NCBI GenBank assembly: GCA_963969595.1
Contig: OZ018416.1
Span: 8,076,065 to 8,140,064, forward strand
DNA from: Neckera pumila
Lineage: Eukaryota; Streptophyta; Bryopsida; Hypnales; Neckeraceae
Direction: 5' to 3'
DNA length: 64,000 bases
In this document: piece after piece, positions 11,419-23,761 of the stretch
Layout of the letters: the number at the start of each line of letters is the position of its first letter
How positions within the stretch are numbered: the first letter of the stretch is position 1
Program-made: the position numbers and the translations under genes
The notes under the pieces: model-generated
The model's input: only the letters and a program-made list of their open reading frames with translations
Told to the model about the DNA's origin: nothing
The model's database searches: none

Positions 11419-12119
11419 TCATAACTCCCTCTCTAATATCACAACTACTACCATTAATAATAATAGCTCATGCTTGCTATGCTACGCATTCCTTGTATCA
11501 CATATTAATAAAATTTTGATATATTTGAATAGAATGCATGATAATGATTTCAATAAGTCTTTGAAATAATTAATTTTAATATTTTGTAAAAATATTTTCA
11601 ATCATGCATACATAAAAATAATATTTTCACACAATGTTATATTACAGAAATAGAGTAGTAGTTTGCAGTCACCTCTGTAATATCACTTTTACAGCTTTTA
11701 TGATTTCAAAATTCTATTGCTAGTACCAAATGATTTGAGAAATTTATTCAATTGAAGCGATTATGGATTTCACAACAATTAAGTTGTTCATGAAGTATTT
11801 GAAATTTACAAGTTTTTCTTTTCAATTCACCAAGTTTTTGGGTTGCCATTGTTTGTAACAATTGAGTCAACTTTTGAATGCATTACAATAAATGTGTATC
11901 TTTTATAGTATTCACCATTGCATATATTTCATTCAACATTCAATAAATTTCTATTGTACATTTCAATATATGCTTATTTATAAATAAAATTATACAAAGA
12001 CTTTAGTAATTTTTATTTGAAGATTTATTGAAACTTTTGTTCTGCATTTTATCTAATACATAAAAATTCTAATAAAATTCAAATGGTGAATGCGTAGCAT
12101 AGCAAGCGCCAACCGCTAG
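11419..12119 (+). mobile_element. Possible Helitron-like non-autonomous element
   Basis: A perfect 20-bp inverted pair, GCTTGCTATGCTACGCATTC at 11472-11491 and its inverse at 12088-12107, brackets about 600 bp of AT-rich DNA. The right arm is followed within 12 bp by CTAG then T (12116-12120), as at Helitron 3' ends. A TC preceded by A lies at 11419. The right arm contains ATGCGTAGCAT, a small palindrome. The boundaries are inferred, and a foldback transposon is the alternative. Confidence 0.35.
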
Positions 12120-12462
12120 TTATATTTATAAATTCAAATACCTATACAACACTGGCGTTTACCACAAGCTTTAACTACTTTAAAACAATCACTTCAACAT
12201 ACGAAATTCTTTGATTCGCATTAATTGCCTCAAGAAGAATTCTTTTGAAACAACTTTAAATTGATTGCTCTTGAAACTAGTGGCAATTTTGGGTGAAGGT
12301 CAGTGGCCATTCAAATGTGTATAGTGGAATTAAAAAATTGGTGCAATTGGGTCGGTCTACCTTACAAGTGCCTCGATACAAAAATGAATTTGATTTTCCA
12401 AACTTCAAGAAATGATAACCCAACACCATTTCCACCCACGAGACAAGAAAGCCTTTAGAATA

Positions 12463-12907
12463 TAAGGTAGACGAGCCCATTGTGGTCAGATGACCCATAG
12501 TGGACACCTAATGACCCCATGACAGTTTTTTTGGCCACAATCAATGTCTAACCTGACACCAATGGAGTGATTAGTGACCTCATTAGGAACACTTGCTTTT
12601 TCAGTGTAAATCATTGTAGGAAGTGACTTTTTATGGCCTTCTACATTAGAAATTATTGTGACCACTTTAGGTGATTAAGAAGAGCCTATTGGATACACTT
12701 TTTGTTGGTTATAGGGTATTCTACTGACTCTTTTGGACAGATCACTTCAGAAATTCAGAACTAATTCATACTTGGTCCAAAAAATATAATTTCAGATGTC
12801 CACACTCTCTCTCACACTTGTCTTCGTGTGGAAAAACATTTGAAAATTTTCAACAACGACATGAGGGTAGACTCCTAATTTTGACCACAATGGGCTGGTT
12901 TACCTTA
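12463..12907. mobile_element. TA-flanked MITE with AGGTA ends, copy 2
   Basis: TAAGGTAGACGAGCCCATTG (12463 onward) pairs with the inverse at 12882-12907; about 24 of 26 positions agree through AGCCCATTGTGGTCA. The flanking TA is present on both sides. The interior differs from the copies near 5.8 and 26.6 kb, so only the termini are shared. Confidence 0.55.
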
Positions 12908-13289
12908 TAGCCTTTATTTTTTTTTGAACAAATGGAAAACCATTACATTAAAAGGAACCAAGTACATAACATAGCCTTTAGAGTATTTAGCCTTTAGACT
13001 GCAATCATTCAGCAAATATTTTTTTAATGAGATACAAACATGTCACATGACAAACCACTTGCCACTTGCATCCCTTGCCCACTCTTAACTTAATCATTTG
13101 TAAAATCGCCGATTGGCTTAACGAAGGCGCGAACCCCAAGGCGGCCCAAGACCGATCAGATTTGGCGGGAGACCCCATCCCCGCCGTGTCCCAAGTTCCA
13201 ACCGCCAAAAATGGTCCCTCGAATCTCTGCTAAACTTAGCGGCCCTGCTACTTCCGCTATCACCGACCCCCGCCTTCCCCTCGTCCCGC

Positions 13290-13295
13290 CACGTG
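13290..13295. promoter_or_regulatory. G-box / ABRE-type element upstream of the ERD4-like gene
   Basis: CACGTG lies within GCCACGTGTCC, which also satisfies the ABRE core ACGTGTC. It sits in a GC-rich promoter segment (about 13080-13350), roughly 690 bp before the start codon. ERD4 was named for early dehydration induction, so an abscisic-acid/bZIP site is biologically sensible. Function here is inference from the motif. Confidence 0.4.
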
Positions 13296-13545
13296 TCCTC
13301 CGCCGCCAAACCCTCCATCCGTGCCGTCCACTACTTCCATCCATTCCGTCCACAGATCATCCATCCCAACACACCGAGGATGAATGATCGATGATTACTC
13401 AGTGGATGGTGGATGGATGTATACTGTTCGTATGGATGGAAACATGCCAGCCTCGCGGGCATAAATGGGCTTGCCATCATAGTCCCTGACCACTCTGGAT
13501 CGCAACGTCATTGCCGTCTTTTCCGTCGGCTTTTCATCCAGCCTT

Positions 13546-13553
13546 TTTAAATA
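13546..13553 (+). promoter_or_regulatory. Possible TATA-like box of the ERD4-like gene
   Basis: TTTAAATA sits at the end of the GC-rich promoter segment, about 430 bp before the ATG. It would place transcription start near 13575-13590. It is only a consensus match. Confidence 0.25.
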
Positions 13554-13983
13554 GGACGAACGTCTCCCTGACTAGTCTAGCTCCTGAGTCCTGAGTCCTG
13601 ATATGTCTGCGACGCTCTCCGATTTGTCTCGAGAATTTTTGCAGCTCTGTTGCAGCTCTGGGTCTGTTACGTTGTGAGGAAGGCCACTTTGAATCTGAAG
13701 GGAAGGATAGTTTCTGAGCTTCCTGAGTTGCAGGAATTCGTCGCATTTTGAGTTATTCTCTTTTTTATGTACCTTCGTACTAGACTAGACTAGACTGCAG
13801 GATTTTGTGTTTCGTGCGAGGGTAGTACTGTGAGCGGAGAGAAGTGCAGCGGAAGTGGTGAGCAGAGTTTTTGTTTTGGCGAGGAGGGAGAGATATATAT
13901 ATATAGCGGAATGTGTAAGTAGAGAGTGGTTTTGGCGGCATTGTGAAGAGTTTTTGAGTTTGAGTTTTGAGTGAGGTTTCAAG

Positions 13984-16900
13984 ATGACGGCCACTTCGGC
14001 CTTTATTACGTCCTTGGCCATTTCCTTTGTGATTTTTTGTGTGCTGTTGTTGGTGTTCCTGATTCTGTCTCGTCGGCCGGGGAACTTCAACGTTTATTAT
14101 CCCCTGCGTGTGTTGCGAGGGGAAAGTCCGTTTGGGAATAAGCGTGGACCGTTTCAATGGGCCGTGGATGCTTATCGAGCTACGGATGAAGAGCTGGTGG
14201 CGGTGGCCGGCCTCGATGCCGTTGTCTACATTCACCTTTTCACCACAGGTATGCAGAAAACCGGAGGCGTTTCTTTAAGTCTTGAATATTTTTTTGATCG
14301 GCGACGTGAAAGTTTTTTCGGCGAAACGCTTCTCGCTCAGTCACTGGTGTATTTCGTGTAGTAGGATGATGCTCGTTTCGTATATTGTGTTTGGGAGGAG
14401 GCATGCGCTCTTTGAATTTCTGAAATTTTGATCTCGGTTCCTAATAGAGCGAGTATGTTCTGGGACGGTTTACCTGATCAGCGAGTTGCACGTGCTGAAG
14501 AATTTGATTTAATATATAAATCTGTGGCTTCTGAGTGGTGCTGAGTCTTGAAAAACTGGATGGATGGTCTACGCTACTTCTATCAACTCATCATAGGCCA
14601 TACTGCTGTTGCCCGCTGAAACTTGCCGTAAATGAACTGCTGTTTGGACGGTCTTCTGCGATGGGGCGCAAAGCAATGGAATGCGCTTATGTAGCACAAT
14701 CTCCATAACCTCAATGGAGCCCATGATTCAGATGAACGTCACTCAGTGGAAATGAAAAGTCACGTTATTTCCGTAACGTGGGGCTACTTTTAGCGTTATG
14801 CGTTTTTGGCCCTTGGTTGAAAAGATCCGACCGTCGAGGTTATGTTCGGTAGCGTGATAGTTTTAAGTACCTCTTAAAGGAAATGCCATTCCCCGCCACT
14901 CCTGTGACTTGTCATGATATTTCTCATTTCGAGACTCTACTTCCACGTCACCTAGTCCTATTTTGAGTTACGAGGTCCGATTCTGCTATTGCGGAGAGTG
15001 AATTTTTTTATAAAGTGCGGACGCCGAACTTCGCAACCTGTAATACTTCCACATTATTGGAAAGACTTCAGAGCCCCGACCCTGTTGATCATCTTTTTGT
15101 TAATCACTTTTTCTCGACACTCATGCTTATGGTTTTTCGTTGAACTTCCTTGCAGCTTTGGAGATAATAGTATACTCTGCAGCATTTTGTGTACCTGTGT
15201 TGATTCCTATTGCTGTAACGAGTAACAACAATGTTCTCTCTGCGAGAGATGACCCGAAGTACACGTACTCAGATTTCGATAACTTGGGTATGGGCAATAT
15301 TCGGGTAAGACTTCAGGACATCTGGTACAAGCTGTATTGTTGTTGTAGAGGATTTTATGTAATTTAGGAGAAGTTTGAGAACGATTCAATACTGCTTGTC
15401 ACTGTTACGGTCCTCCTAACACATAATGTTATGGTGATGAACAGGCTAAAAGTGATAGAATATGGGCATATCTCCTTGGAGTATATTGGGTCACTTTTGT
15501 GACTTATTTCTCGCTGTGGAAAGCTTACAAGAGAGTATTTCATTTGCGAAATACACTCCACTCTTCCTTAGTGGCTCGTCCACAACAGTATACAGTGCTG
15601 GTAAGAGATATTCCGCCCTTCGAGAAACACGAGACACGCAGTGAGCAAGTAGATGCCTTCTTCAGGCGAGTGCATCCGAGTTCATATGAGAGCTGCATGG
15701 TCATGCACAACTTTGACAAGGTGAGACCTGACGACCTTGTCGTGTTCTTAATGACTTACTTGAGTTTGACCACAGACTTTTTAAACTAGTTTTCAAATTA
15801 AGACGTCTTTTCTGCTGACAGACTTTGTGCTGGCGTACTGAGCAATTGCAAGCGCAGTGATTGTCAATTGTGTTTCCATTTCGTTATCTGCTTTCTTACT
15901 TCAGAAATACTAATCTTTCAAATTTTTTATCCAGAATGTACTGCACGCTGATTAGACTACATTTACAGTCCTATCTAACGTTGTATCTTTTCAGGCTGAA
16001 AAGCTTTTTAACGAGCGCGAGACTGCCCAACGTAAGCTAGAACACGCTGAAGCTGTGTTTGAGCTGTCAAAGAAAACCCCGGGTAGTGATGGCGTTCGCC
16101 CAATGCACAAGACTGGTACCTTGGGCCTTGTTGGCCCGAAGGTCGACTCAATCACCTATTGGACCGACAAAATCCGTGAACTCACACCCAAACTGGAGGA
16201 AGAGAAAAAACGAGTTCTAGGTGATGCTAAAGAAGATGCTGCTCTTGTCTTCTTTAACGACAGACTCGCTGCTGCTGAGGCCGCTCAGGTAGAACTCTTG
16301 TTCCTGGATAGTGATGATAATGTAAGGAAATGTAGTAGTTTTAAACCCTAAATCTTGTGTGACGCTAAAGCTGACGGCTTGAGTGTCATTTTGCAGTCGA
16401 TTCATGCACCCTATGCCCTTCAATGGCAAGTGGAACCTGCACCAGAGCCTAGGGAGTGTATCTGGAGCAATCTTCACCTACCTGCGTGGCAACGTTCGAT
16501 TCGGAGACCCGTCGTCTACGTTATCACATTCTTGACAATCGTTTTCTACATGATTCCCATTGCTGCAATATCAGCGCTCACAACTCTGGAGAACCTGGAA
16601 AAGTTTGTTCCATTCATCAAGACCATTACTGATATTGGATTTCTGAACGCCATCTTGCAAGTAAGCATAGTCGACTCTCATGGATGATGTGCTTTGATTC
16701 TTTAATTCGAGTTCTTTTTCTGTTGAAAACTGATGTTCAGAGTGATCCGGCTGTTGCGCCATATAGAAGACAGCTATTTTGTCTTGCGGAGAGCGTTATT
16801 TAACACTCCCACTACTGTCTTCAGGCTTATTTGCCACAGCTTGCCCTCATTATCTTCCTCGCGCTGCTGCCGAAGCTCCTCTTGGCCTTGTCTAAGGCGG

Positions 16901-18072
16901 AAGGAATCCCCAGTGAGAGTCACATTTCACGAGCTGCTGCTGGCAAATACTATTACTTTATGGTGTTCAACGTGTTTCTTGGAGTCACGATCTTTGGCGC
17001 TGTTTTCTCCAGTATCAATGGCTTCAAGGTTTTGATTAAACAGGGTAACCTCTCAGTGAGTACGGTCGTCGATTTGTTCGGTTCCAAGCTCCCTCCGGTT
17101 GCAACCTACTTCATCACTTACGTTGCACTGAAGTAAGCGCCAATCATGTCATCCTGTTTCTCCTCCTGGTTCCTTTGAATTCACCTTGGTCTTTGTCATT
17201 CAGTGTCAGCTCTGTGTAGAGGGTTTCAGGTTCTGACTGGCTGTGTTTTTCTATTGTGCAGGTTCTTTGTTGGTTACGGATTAACTATTTCACGTATTGT
17301 ACCACTCATTATTTATCACATTAAGCGCAAGTACCTCTGCAAGACTGAACGGGAATTGCAAGAGGCCTGGGCACCTGGACCTTTTTCGTATCACACCGAT
17401 GTGCCAGGAGACCTGCTGATTCTGACAGTGACGCTATGCTATTCTGTGATTGCTCCCATGATTCTAATCTTCGCATTTCTCTATTTCTTCATCGGATGGT
17501 TGGTGACGCGGAATGCGGTAAGAACATCTTACACACCTGCCTAGTGTAAGTATGAATTGAACAGAAATTAGTAAATCTGTCCATTGTATGGAATGCCGCT
17601 GTTCATCAGAGTTTCCTTAGCCATGCCGCAGTGTCTGAACCCTGTTTATGTTTATGAATCGCAGGCTTTGAATATTCAAGTTCCCGATTGGGAGAGCAAT
17701 GGAAGGATGTGGCCACACATTCACAACCGTTTCCTGGGAGCTCTGCTGGTTTCTCAAATCACTGCGCTGGGATACTTTGCTGTGAAGAAGTTCCCTTACA
17801 CAGTCTTCCTCATCTTCCTACCGATCGCAACTTTCGCATTTTACTTGTATTGCAAGAGGAACTTTTACCCATCGTTTGCAGTTGTCTCTCTTTACGTTGC
17901 AAGTCAACCAGTAAAGGAGACGCCGTCTACGGTCTCTATTGTCGAAGCTTTCACTCCTACCTGTTTGCTTGATAGCGACAAGTTTGAGGATGCGGATTTC
18001 CAGGATGCAAGATCCAACATGACTTCAAGGAGTAACTCTGGCATCACATCCCCAGCTGAGCGGGCTGTTTAA
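13984..18072 (+). CDS. ERD4: OSCA3/ERD4-like hyperosmolality-gated calcium channel
   Basis: Eight exons: 13984-14248, 15156-15304, 15445-15720, 15995-16288, 16397-16660, 16825-17132, 17262-17517 and 17665-18072. All have GT-AG borders and phases that join, giving about 739 residues; Arabidopsis ERD4 is about 725. Family members are plasma-membrane mechanosensitive or osmosensitive cation channels (RSN1_7TM/DUF221). Visible matches are an N-terminal membrane helix (residues about 7-29), YYPLRVLRG, FSLWKAYKRV, the soluble loop of exons 3-4 with GLVGPKVDSI, FYMIPIAAISALTTLENL, LPKLLLALSKAEGIPSESH, GKYYYFMVFNVFLG, GYGLTISRIVPLIIYHIKRK, PGDLLILTVTLCYSVIAP and MWPHIHNR. These are far closer to the ERD4 clade than to OSCA1. 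The ATG (CAAGATGACG) is the first in frame. The C-terminus ends in a Ser/Asn-rich tail. Intron 1 is the longest, about 900 bp. Confidence 0.93.
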
Positions 18073-19099
18073 CTTTTCAGGCTTTAGTATAAGTTAGTCG
18101 TTTTCTCCCTAACTTCGACTGTTCCTAATTGAAGTTCTTTCTTTTGATAGAATCCACTCTCTAATACCGTTGAGCTTCCTAGTCTCGTTGTACTGCGATA
18201 AAGACATAACAGAGTTTAGCGTAGTTGAATAGCTGTGACAGCTTTCAAACTTTGTCTTAGGTTTAGGAATCGGAGGAAAGGAAGGGAGGAGGGTAGTGTA
18301 TGTGTAGAGCTGGTGGGGGCGGAGGTTTCTCTTGTAACAAAAGCTGAATTTGTACAATGATTTGAATTTGTGCCTACAGACATCGTACTTGGGGGGCGGG
18401 TCAGACATTTTAATTTCACGAGCTGGGTACTTTTATGCCCCAATGTCGCAATGGATGCGTCTCACAAACGTCTCCCATAACTCATATCAGTCATGTCTAG
18501 TTCGAAGTCTTAATTGCGATTAATGTTTACCATACAAGTAATCACTAATTCCAAATTTGCAATTAGTTTCAACCAATGTACTTCACAACTTGCAATGTAA
18601 GTACTTGATGAAACAAAATTCTGGGAGGTCACCCTTTATTTGTGTCAAATAAAAAATAAAATAAAAAAATAAAAAAATAAAAAAATAAAAAATAAAAAAT
18701 AAAAAATAAAAAAAATAAAAAAATAAAAAAATAAAAAAATAAAAAAATAAATTCTGCAAGGCGTTTTAATCAATGTTCGTTATAATTGCAATTAGTATAC
18801 TTCAGTAGTTAAAAAAAATTGCGAGAAGTTGTAATCAATTTGCAGTAGCAATAGCATCTATTGCTCATAATGGGGTGTGATCACTAAACATTAGGATTGG
18901 ATTTTGGGAGGTCCTGATGCAGAACCATGATTTCCCAAATTAAGTAAATAGTATCAGTGGCAGGGTTGTTCTGTATACTGGTAGTCTGGTATTCCAGATA
19001 CCAATCTAGTATAGCAGAACACATGGACTCATTGGACTGCAGTTGCCCTACTAATAGAAACATGGGCTTGGTAAGGTAGGAGGTCCATAAAGTTGTTTA
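18073..19099. other. 3' flank of the ERD4-like gene and spacer
   Basis: The first few hundred bases are probably the 3' untranslated region. A low-complexity A/T tract (18649-18750) follows, then AT-rich spacer up to the next TTAA element. No gene is recognised; the frames between 18109 and 18443 are on the opposite strand and resemble nothing known. Confidence 0.5.
18649..18750 (+). repeat. (A5-7T)n microsatellite
   Basis: About 100 bp of repeated AAAAAT/AAAAAAT units, a simple-sequence tract with slightly varying unit length. Confidence 0.9.
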
Positions 19100-19103
19100 T
19101 TAA

Positions 19104-20027
19104 CCCCTAAAGTCCCAAGGCATTTTTTAGTCAAAATCGACTCAAAATTGCCAGTTCTGCTGCATTCATCTAAGAAAAGAGAAAAAAATAATTTTTTTTA
19201 GAATCTAACCGTAGGATCTTGTACTTAACCTATCTCAAATCATGTGGTAAAAATTTCATAAAGTTTGACCATACAGATTAGAAGATATAAGCATTCAAAG
19301 TTGGAAAAACTTGATTTTTTGAACACTGACTTGAAATTTCAGATGACTTTGACCGCCATTTGTAAAAAAAATTTGCACTACAGACTTTGAATTTAATTTT
19401 TTTTTATGTTGAATAATTGAGTTGAGAATCTAGGGAAAAAAATTCAAAAAAATTCACTTGATTTTCATTCTTTAAAAAATTGTTAAGTAGAAGTAGGTCC
19501 AAGATTGAAAGAAAAATTAAATCGTCAATAGCTCTAAGATGGGATTAAAACACTATAATTCCAATGGTGAGATTGTTTTAGCAAGCAAACTTAGCCTTGT
19601 CAAATAATTTTTTTTGAAAAATTGCGAAAATTACATTCAGAAATGAGTCCTAGAAGTTATTTTTTCGAGAAGATGCTTTAATTGCCCAAAAAATAAGATT
19701 GTCCATAACTTTCACATAACAAATCCAAATGGGATGAATCAAGGCTTCCCATATAGATAAAAACATAATCTGTGAGAAAATAATTTTTGAAATTTTTTTA
19801 AAATTTTTTTGTGTGAGAAGATTCCTGCGCACTACATCGAAAAAAGGACCTTTTGTGCCATAACTTTTGCTCCCGGGCACCGATTGAAATAAAAATTATA
19901 TTCCCATAAAGCTAATGTGTTTTTCTATCTTCACAAAAAGTTTCAGAAAATAATGATGAATATTGAAGCCGTAGTAGCCTGCCCAAAATCCATTTTGTCC
20001 CCCGAGGGGACAATGGAACTTTAGGGG
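19104..20027 (+). mobile_element. TTAA-flanked MITE, copy 4
   Basis: 924 bp between TTAA at 19100-19103 and 20028-20031. Starts CCCCTAAAGTCCCAAGG and ends GGAACTTTAGGGG. It shares AATTCCAATGGTGAGATTG (near 19558) and the CATTTTGTCCCCCGAGGGGA region near the right end with copies 1 and 3. No coding capacity. Confidence 0.8.
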
Positions 20028-20537
20028 TTAATTTGGGCAGGTTAAACTTCTTGAAACGTTTTTTAGTAAATTTTCCTTGAAAGAAAAATGGAATTGGCAT
20101 CTAACCCAAGTCGTTTCACATTTTTTTTGAGCTTTGTAGAATTAGTTATGTATTTTTGAAATTGAAAAGCAGGTGGTCACTAAAAGTATCCTGAAATGTA
20201 GTATATTTGTACATTGTTGGTGCAATAAAAAAGAATAATGTACAAATAGTCTACATTTTAGGAGGTGGAAACTTTTAGAATCTGAGTGCCTTATGGATCT
20301 CCTACTTGAACTAAGCCTTGAGCTTGAGCTCAAGTCATCTCAAGCAACCTCAATGTCATTTTGAACAATAAAATTTTAGATTGAGTCTAAAATTATCAAA
20401 AATAGCAAAGATAAATTAAAGTATTTTGCAGCAAAATAACATGAATTGCATGTTCTTCTTGAATCCATGAATAAAGTTAGCTGCATTATTTGTTTTCGTT
20501 TCATGGCTTTCTCTGATCTTTTTTAGATAAGGCTTAT

Positions 20538-21060
20538 CCCTTTAAGGACCATGCATTCAGATTTTGAACAACATATGAACACAAACTCATCCTAGGCATA
20601 TAAAAATGCATTTTTTATATCTATCAATTTTTTTGAAGATTCTTATCTTAGTTCTTTAACATTTGTTTGGTATAGATTTAGAAGACTTTGATCTGCAAAT
20701 ATTCTATAATTTAAAGGGTAGTGGTAGTTTTGGATTCAAAAGTAACTTTTTCAATTCAAAAAATGATCCTTCAAAAACAACTTGAATAAAGAAATAAAAC
20801 AAACATATTCAAAAATCATTATGATTAGAACTTGACATTTTGAACTTAAAGGAAAAAAATTCTTGAGAAAAAGTCAAATATTCAATCTAGAATTGATTTT
20901 AGATGGAGTTTTCAATTTTTGCCTTCATTTTTTTTTGAAAATATTGGTTTGTACCCTAGTTGATCTAATTGTACGGATGTGAGTCATTATTAAATTATTA
21001 TTGTAAGTTGTATTATACAATACATCTTTACAATTTTGAAAATTTGTTGGTCTTTAAGGG
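20538..21060 (+). mobile_element. Uninterrupted copy of the second TTAA-type element
   Basis: Starts CCCTTTAAGGACCATGC after TTAT (20534-20537) and ends TTGGTCTTTAAGGG, giving short inverted ends; the right flank GTTGG has lost TTAA. It is homologous to both halves of the interrupted element at 7461-8605. At 20841-20850 it keeps the intact target AACTTAAAGG where the paralogue carries a 576-bp insertion. Confidence 0.65.
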
Positions 21061-21828
21061 GTTGGAGCATTAGAAAAAATGTGAGCCCTTTGGAGGGCTG
21101 CTTTGGAGTGACAAACCAAGCTATTAAAATGCTTGGCTGATTGCTCCCCGTAGCAGTCAGCTTTCGTGATTCTTTTTTTATTTATTTTTATTTTTAAGAT
21201 TAAAATAAATAAATAAATAATTTACTCGTAAATTTTGGTTCTTGCACCACTGCCACTGCAGTTTTAGCAGGGTGGAAATAGGGGAAAAACAATTTTTGGA
21301 GCAAAAAAAAAGTAAATTTCAGGGTACCTTGGAGGGCTGTGGAGCAGCCCTCCGGAGGCTTGAAATTTCCTTTAATGGGTAATATTAATTTAGTTGAGTT
21401 AATATCTTTCAACGGACAAGATTTAAAGGCATCCAACTTTAGGTGGGTTAATCTCTTTTAAAACAAGTTATATATATTGTATAATATCTTTTTGGAAATA
21501 TCTTTAACTTTTATCATTCTATTTACTTTTTAAAATTTTTAAAATTTTTTTCAAGCCATGTCATTATATCATATCACTTCAAAAAATATCTTTTAATTTT
21601 GTCAATAAATTTACCATTTTTGCATTCTAGCTGTAGACACCTCTAAACCACTACTTTTGGATACTATGCCTAGTTACTATTATAAGACCACTCAAAATTT
21701 AATTTTTTCAATGATTCATTAGGAAAAAAATGAGCCCTGGAAGGGACTGCTTTGTAGTGTAAGCTTCCCCTCTAGGGAACTCAAGGGAACTCAACAGTGA
21801 TTTACAATAAAAAAATATTTAAAAGATA

Positions 21829-21914
21829 TTAAAAAATAAAAAAATAAAAAAAATAAAAAAATAAAAAATAAAAAATAATGAAAATAAATAATAAAAATAA
21901 TAAAATAATAAAAA
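21829..21914 (+). repeat. (AAAAT)n low-complexity tract
   Basis: About 85 bp of AAAAAT/AATAAA units. Confidence 0.85.
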
Positions 21915-22145
21915 TTGTAATGATTGCAATCTGACATGGCATGTGTGGTGCCATATCAGATCTGAAAATTTTGTAATTTTGAATTTATTTTAATAAATTA
22001 TTTTTTTAATGTTTTTTTAAGCAGTTCAGTTGCACTTTTCCTTGCTGTTCCGCACCGTTCTGCCCCTGCAGTTCGCTGTCGCAAAAAAAAAATATATATT
22101 ACTTTTTTATTTTTATTTATTTTTATTTTTTATTTTTTTCGGCTT

Positions 22146-22283
22146 GTGTTCCCTGCATTCTCAAGTCTCACGGCTTCTTCCAAGGTTCAACTTTTTCCTA
22201 ATGATATCAAAGAGGATTTTTCCATATTGGAATATGAAACTTTGGTCAGTAGGCAGCGGCGGCATCAACATAAGGAAAAATTA
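22146..22283 (+). other. Possible orphan coding fragment
   Basis: After a T-rich run typical of a 3' splice site, the frame reads LTASSKVQLFPNDIKEDF, then EYETLVSRQRRHQHKEK, with more coding-like composition than its surroundings. No ATG opens it and I do not recognise the protein. It could be a captured exon fragment or chance. Confidence 0.2.
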
Positions 22284-23761
22284 AATAAAACTGGTGTATT
22301 TGTATGTTTGCAATGTCTCTTTCTTCATCGGCATTAAAGGAATTTTTTTTCTTTTAAATAAGAATAAAATTTGATATTTCTTCCTTGCAATACAATCATT
22401 GATGGTTGTAGAAAGTAATACAAAAGTCCTCGTATTTTCTTGTTGCTAAATAAAAAGACGTTTCAATGTACTAAAGATTGCAACATTTGAATTTTATATG
22501 CAAAATTTATAAGGGGTTATAAGGTTTTTTGATAGATGTTATAAAATTGTTTCCTCCTCATAGATACATACTGATTATAAAAATGTACATAGAGTGATGA
22601 TGGTAGTTTTAGGCAGTGTGTACTGCAGTTTGGGAGGTGATTATTTTGTTTCATTTTTCAAGCTTGTTTTCCTGTTTGATCTACCTTTATATCCTTTTAA
22701 TTTATTAGACAAAATTTACATTGCGTGAATTTACTGCTTAGAGGGCATAATCAAATATAAATTTTCCATTGCTTGTATACATGAAGGTTGAGAGGATTTA
22801 GAGCATCAATGCCAAAGATGGTTACCTCACTGTTTGCGGGCCTATACCAATGTATCTAGTATGTATAGGATATTTAGGGGATTTTATACATAATTTAAGT
22901 AGGCAAATTTCTGACAATAAAATTAATCCTATAAATTAGAAACATATAGTATACACATATACTCCTCAGAGTAATCTTTTTTTAAATTTCAGTTTATTTA
23001 TTTATTTTTTCCAGCCTTGATAGTTAGGTATGGTATTTTAATTTTACGCATGTTGAAATATCATTATATTCTATTAATTTTCAAATAAAAAATACTAGAA
23101 GTTGTACTTGCATAGAGCAACACAAAGACCTACTAGATGGCTAAGATAGAGTACTCTAAAAGCCACCACTAACACAAAGTTACATTTTGATTTCTTCAGT
23201 TTACTAGTAGTGTATACTTTAGGAAGAAGTTGCTTTAGTGACCACTGCGTTTCAACTTCAAAAAATCATAACTAATTCCATGGAGGTCCAAAAAGATATG
23301 AAATGACTTAGATTACATACCAATTCCGTTTTTCTTCCTACAAAAATTTACTAAAAATTGTTTCAAAGAATTTAGCTTCCCCCCAAATGCAATTAGCTCT
23401 TAAAAGGTTGCATTAAGAATATACCTTATGACTACCTTACATGTTATAAGACTTTCTGCATCCCACTGTTAGTCTAGTCCAACATGGGATTCCTAGTTGT
23501 CATCTTGTTGTGGGGCCAATGCATATTTTTCTACAATGTATAATAGACCAGAGTATGAAATGGCTTGTGGATTTTTTTTGGAATAATATAGTCTAGTGAG
23601 GTTTAAGGCTCAAGGATTATTATTCAATTTGGTCGTGGAACTAAAACTTTCTACCAAATTTTAGACGTCAATCATGGGATCTTGAGTGACCAAACTCTCA
23701 ATCATATACGCGACTTCTTTCTTTCTTCTGCCAACTATTGAAATTGTTGCCACTTTACAAA

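Larger units (their letters stand above)
21061..23757. other. AT-rich intergenic stretch with low-complexity tracts
   Basis: It holds A/T-rich simple sequence (including 21829-21914) and one short open stretch (about 22146-22283), listed separately. Otherwise I see no gene or defined element. Confidence 0.5.

Noticed and set aside
13005..13353. Several overlapping minus-strand open frames upstream of the ERD4-like gene
   Set aside because: They arise from the GC-rich promoter segment, overlap each other in different frames and give low-complexity Arg/Gly/Ser sequences with no family signature.
13780..14235. 151-codon minus-strand frame over ERD4 exon 1
   Set aside because: It is antisense to a clearly coding exon and leader; the sense-strand reading matches a known family and this one matches nothing.
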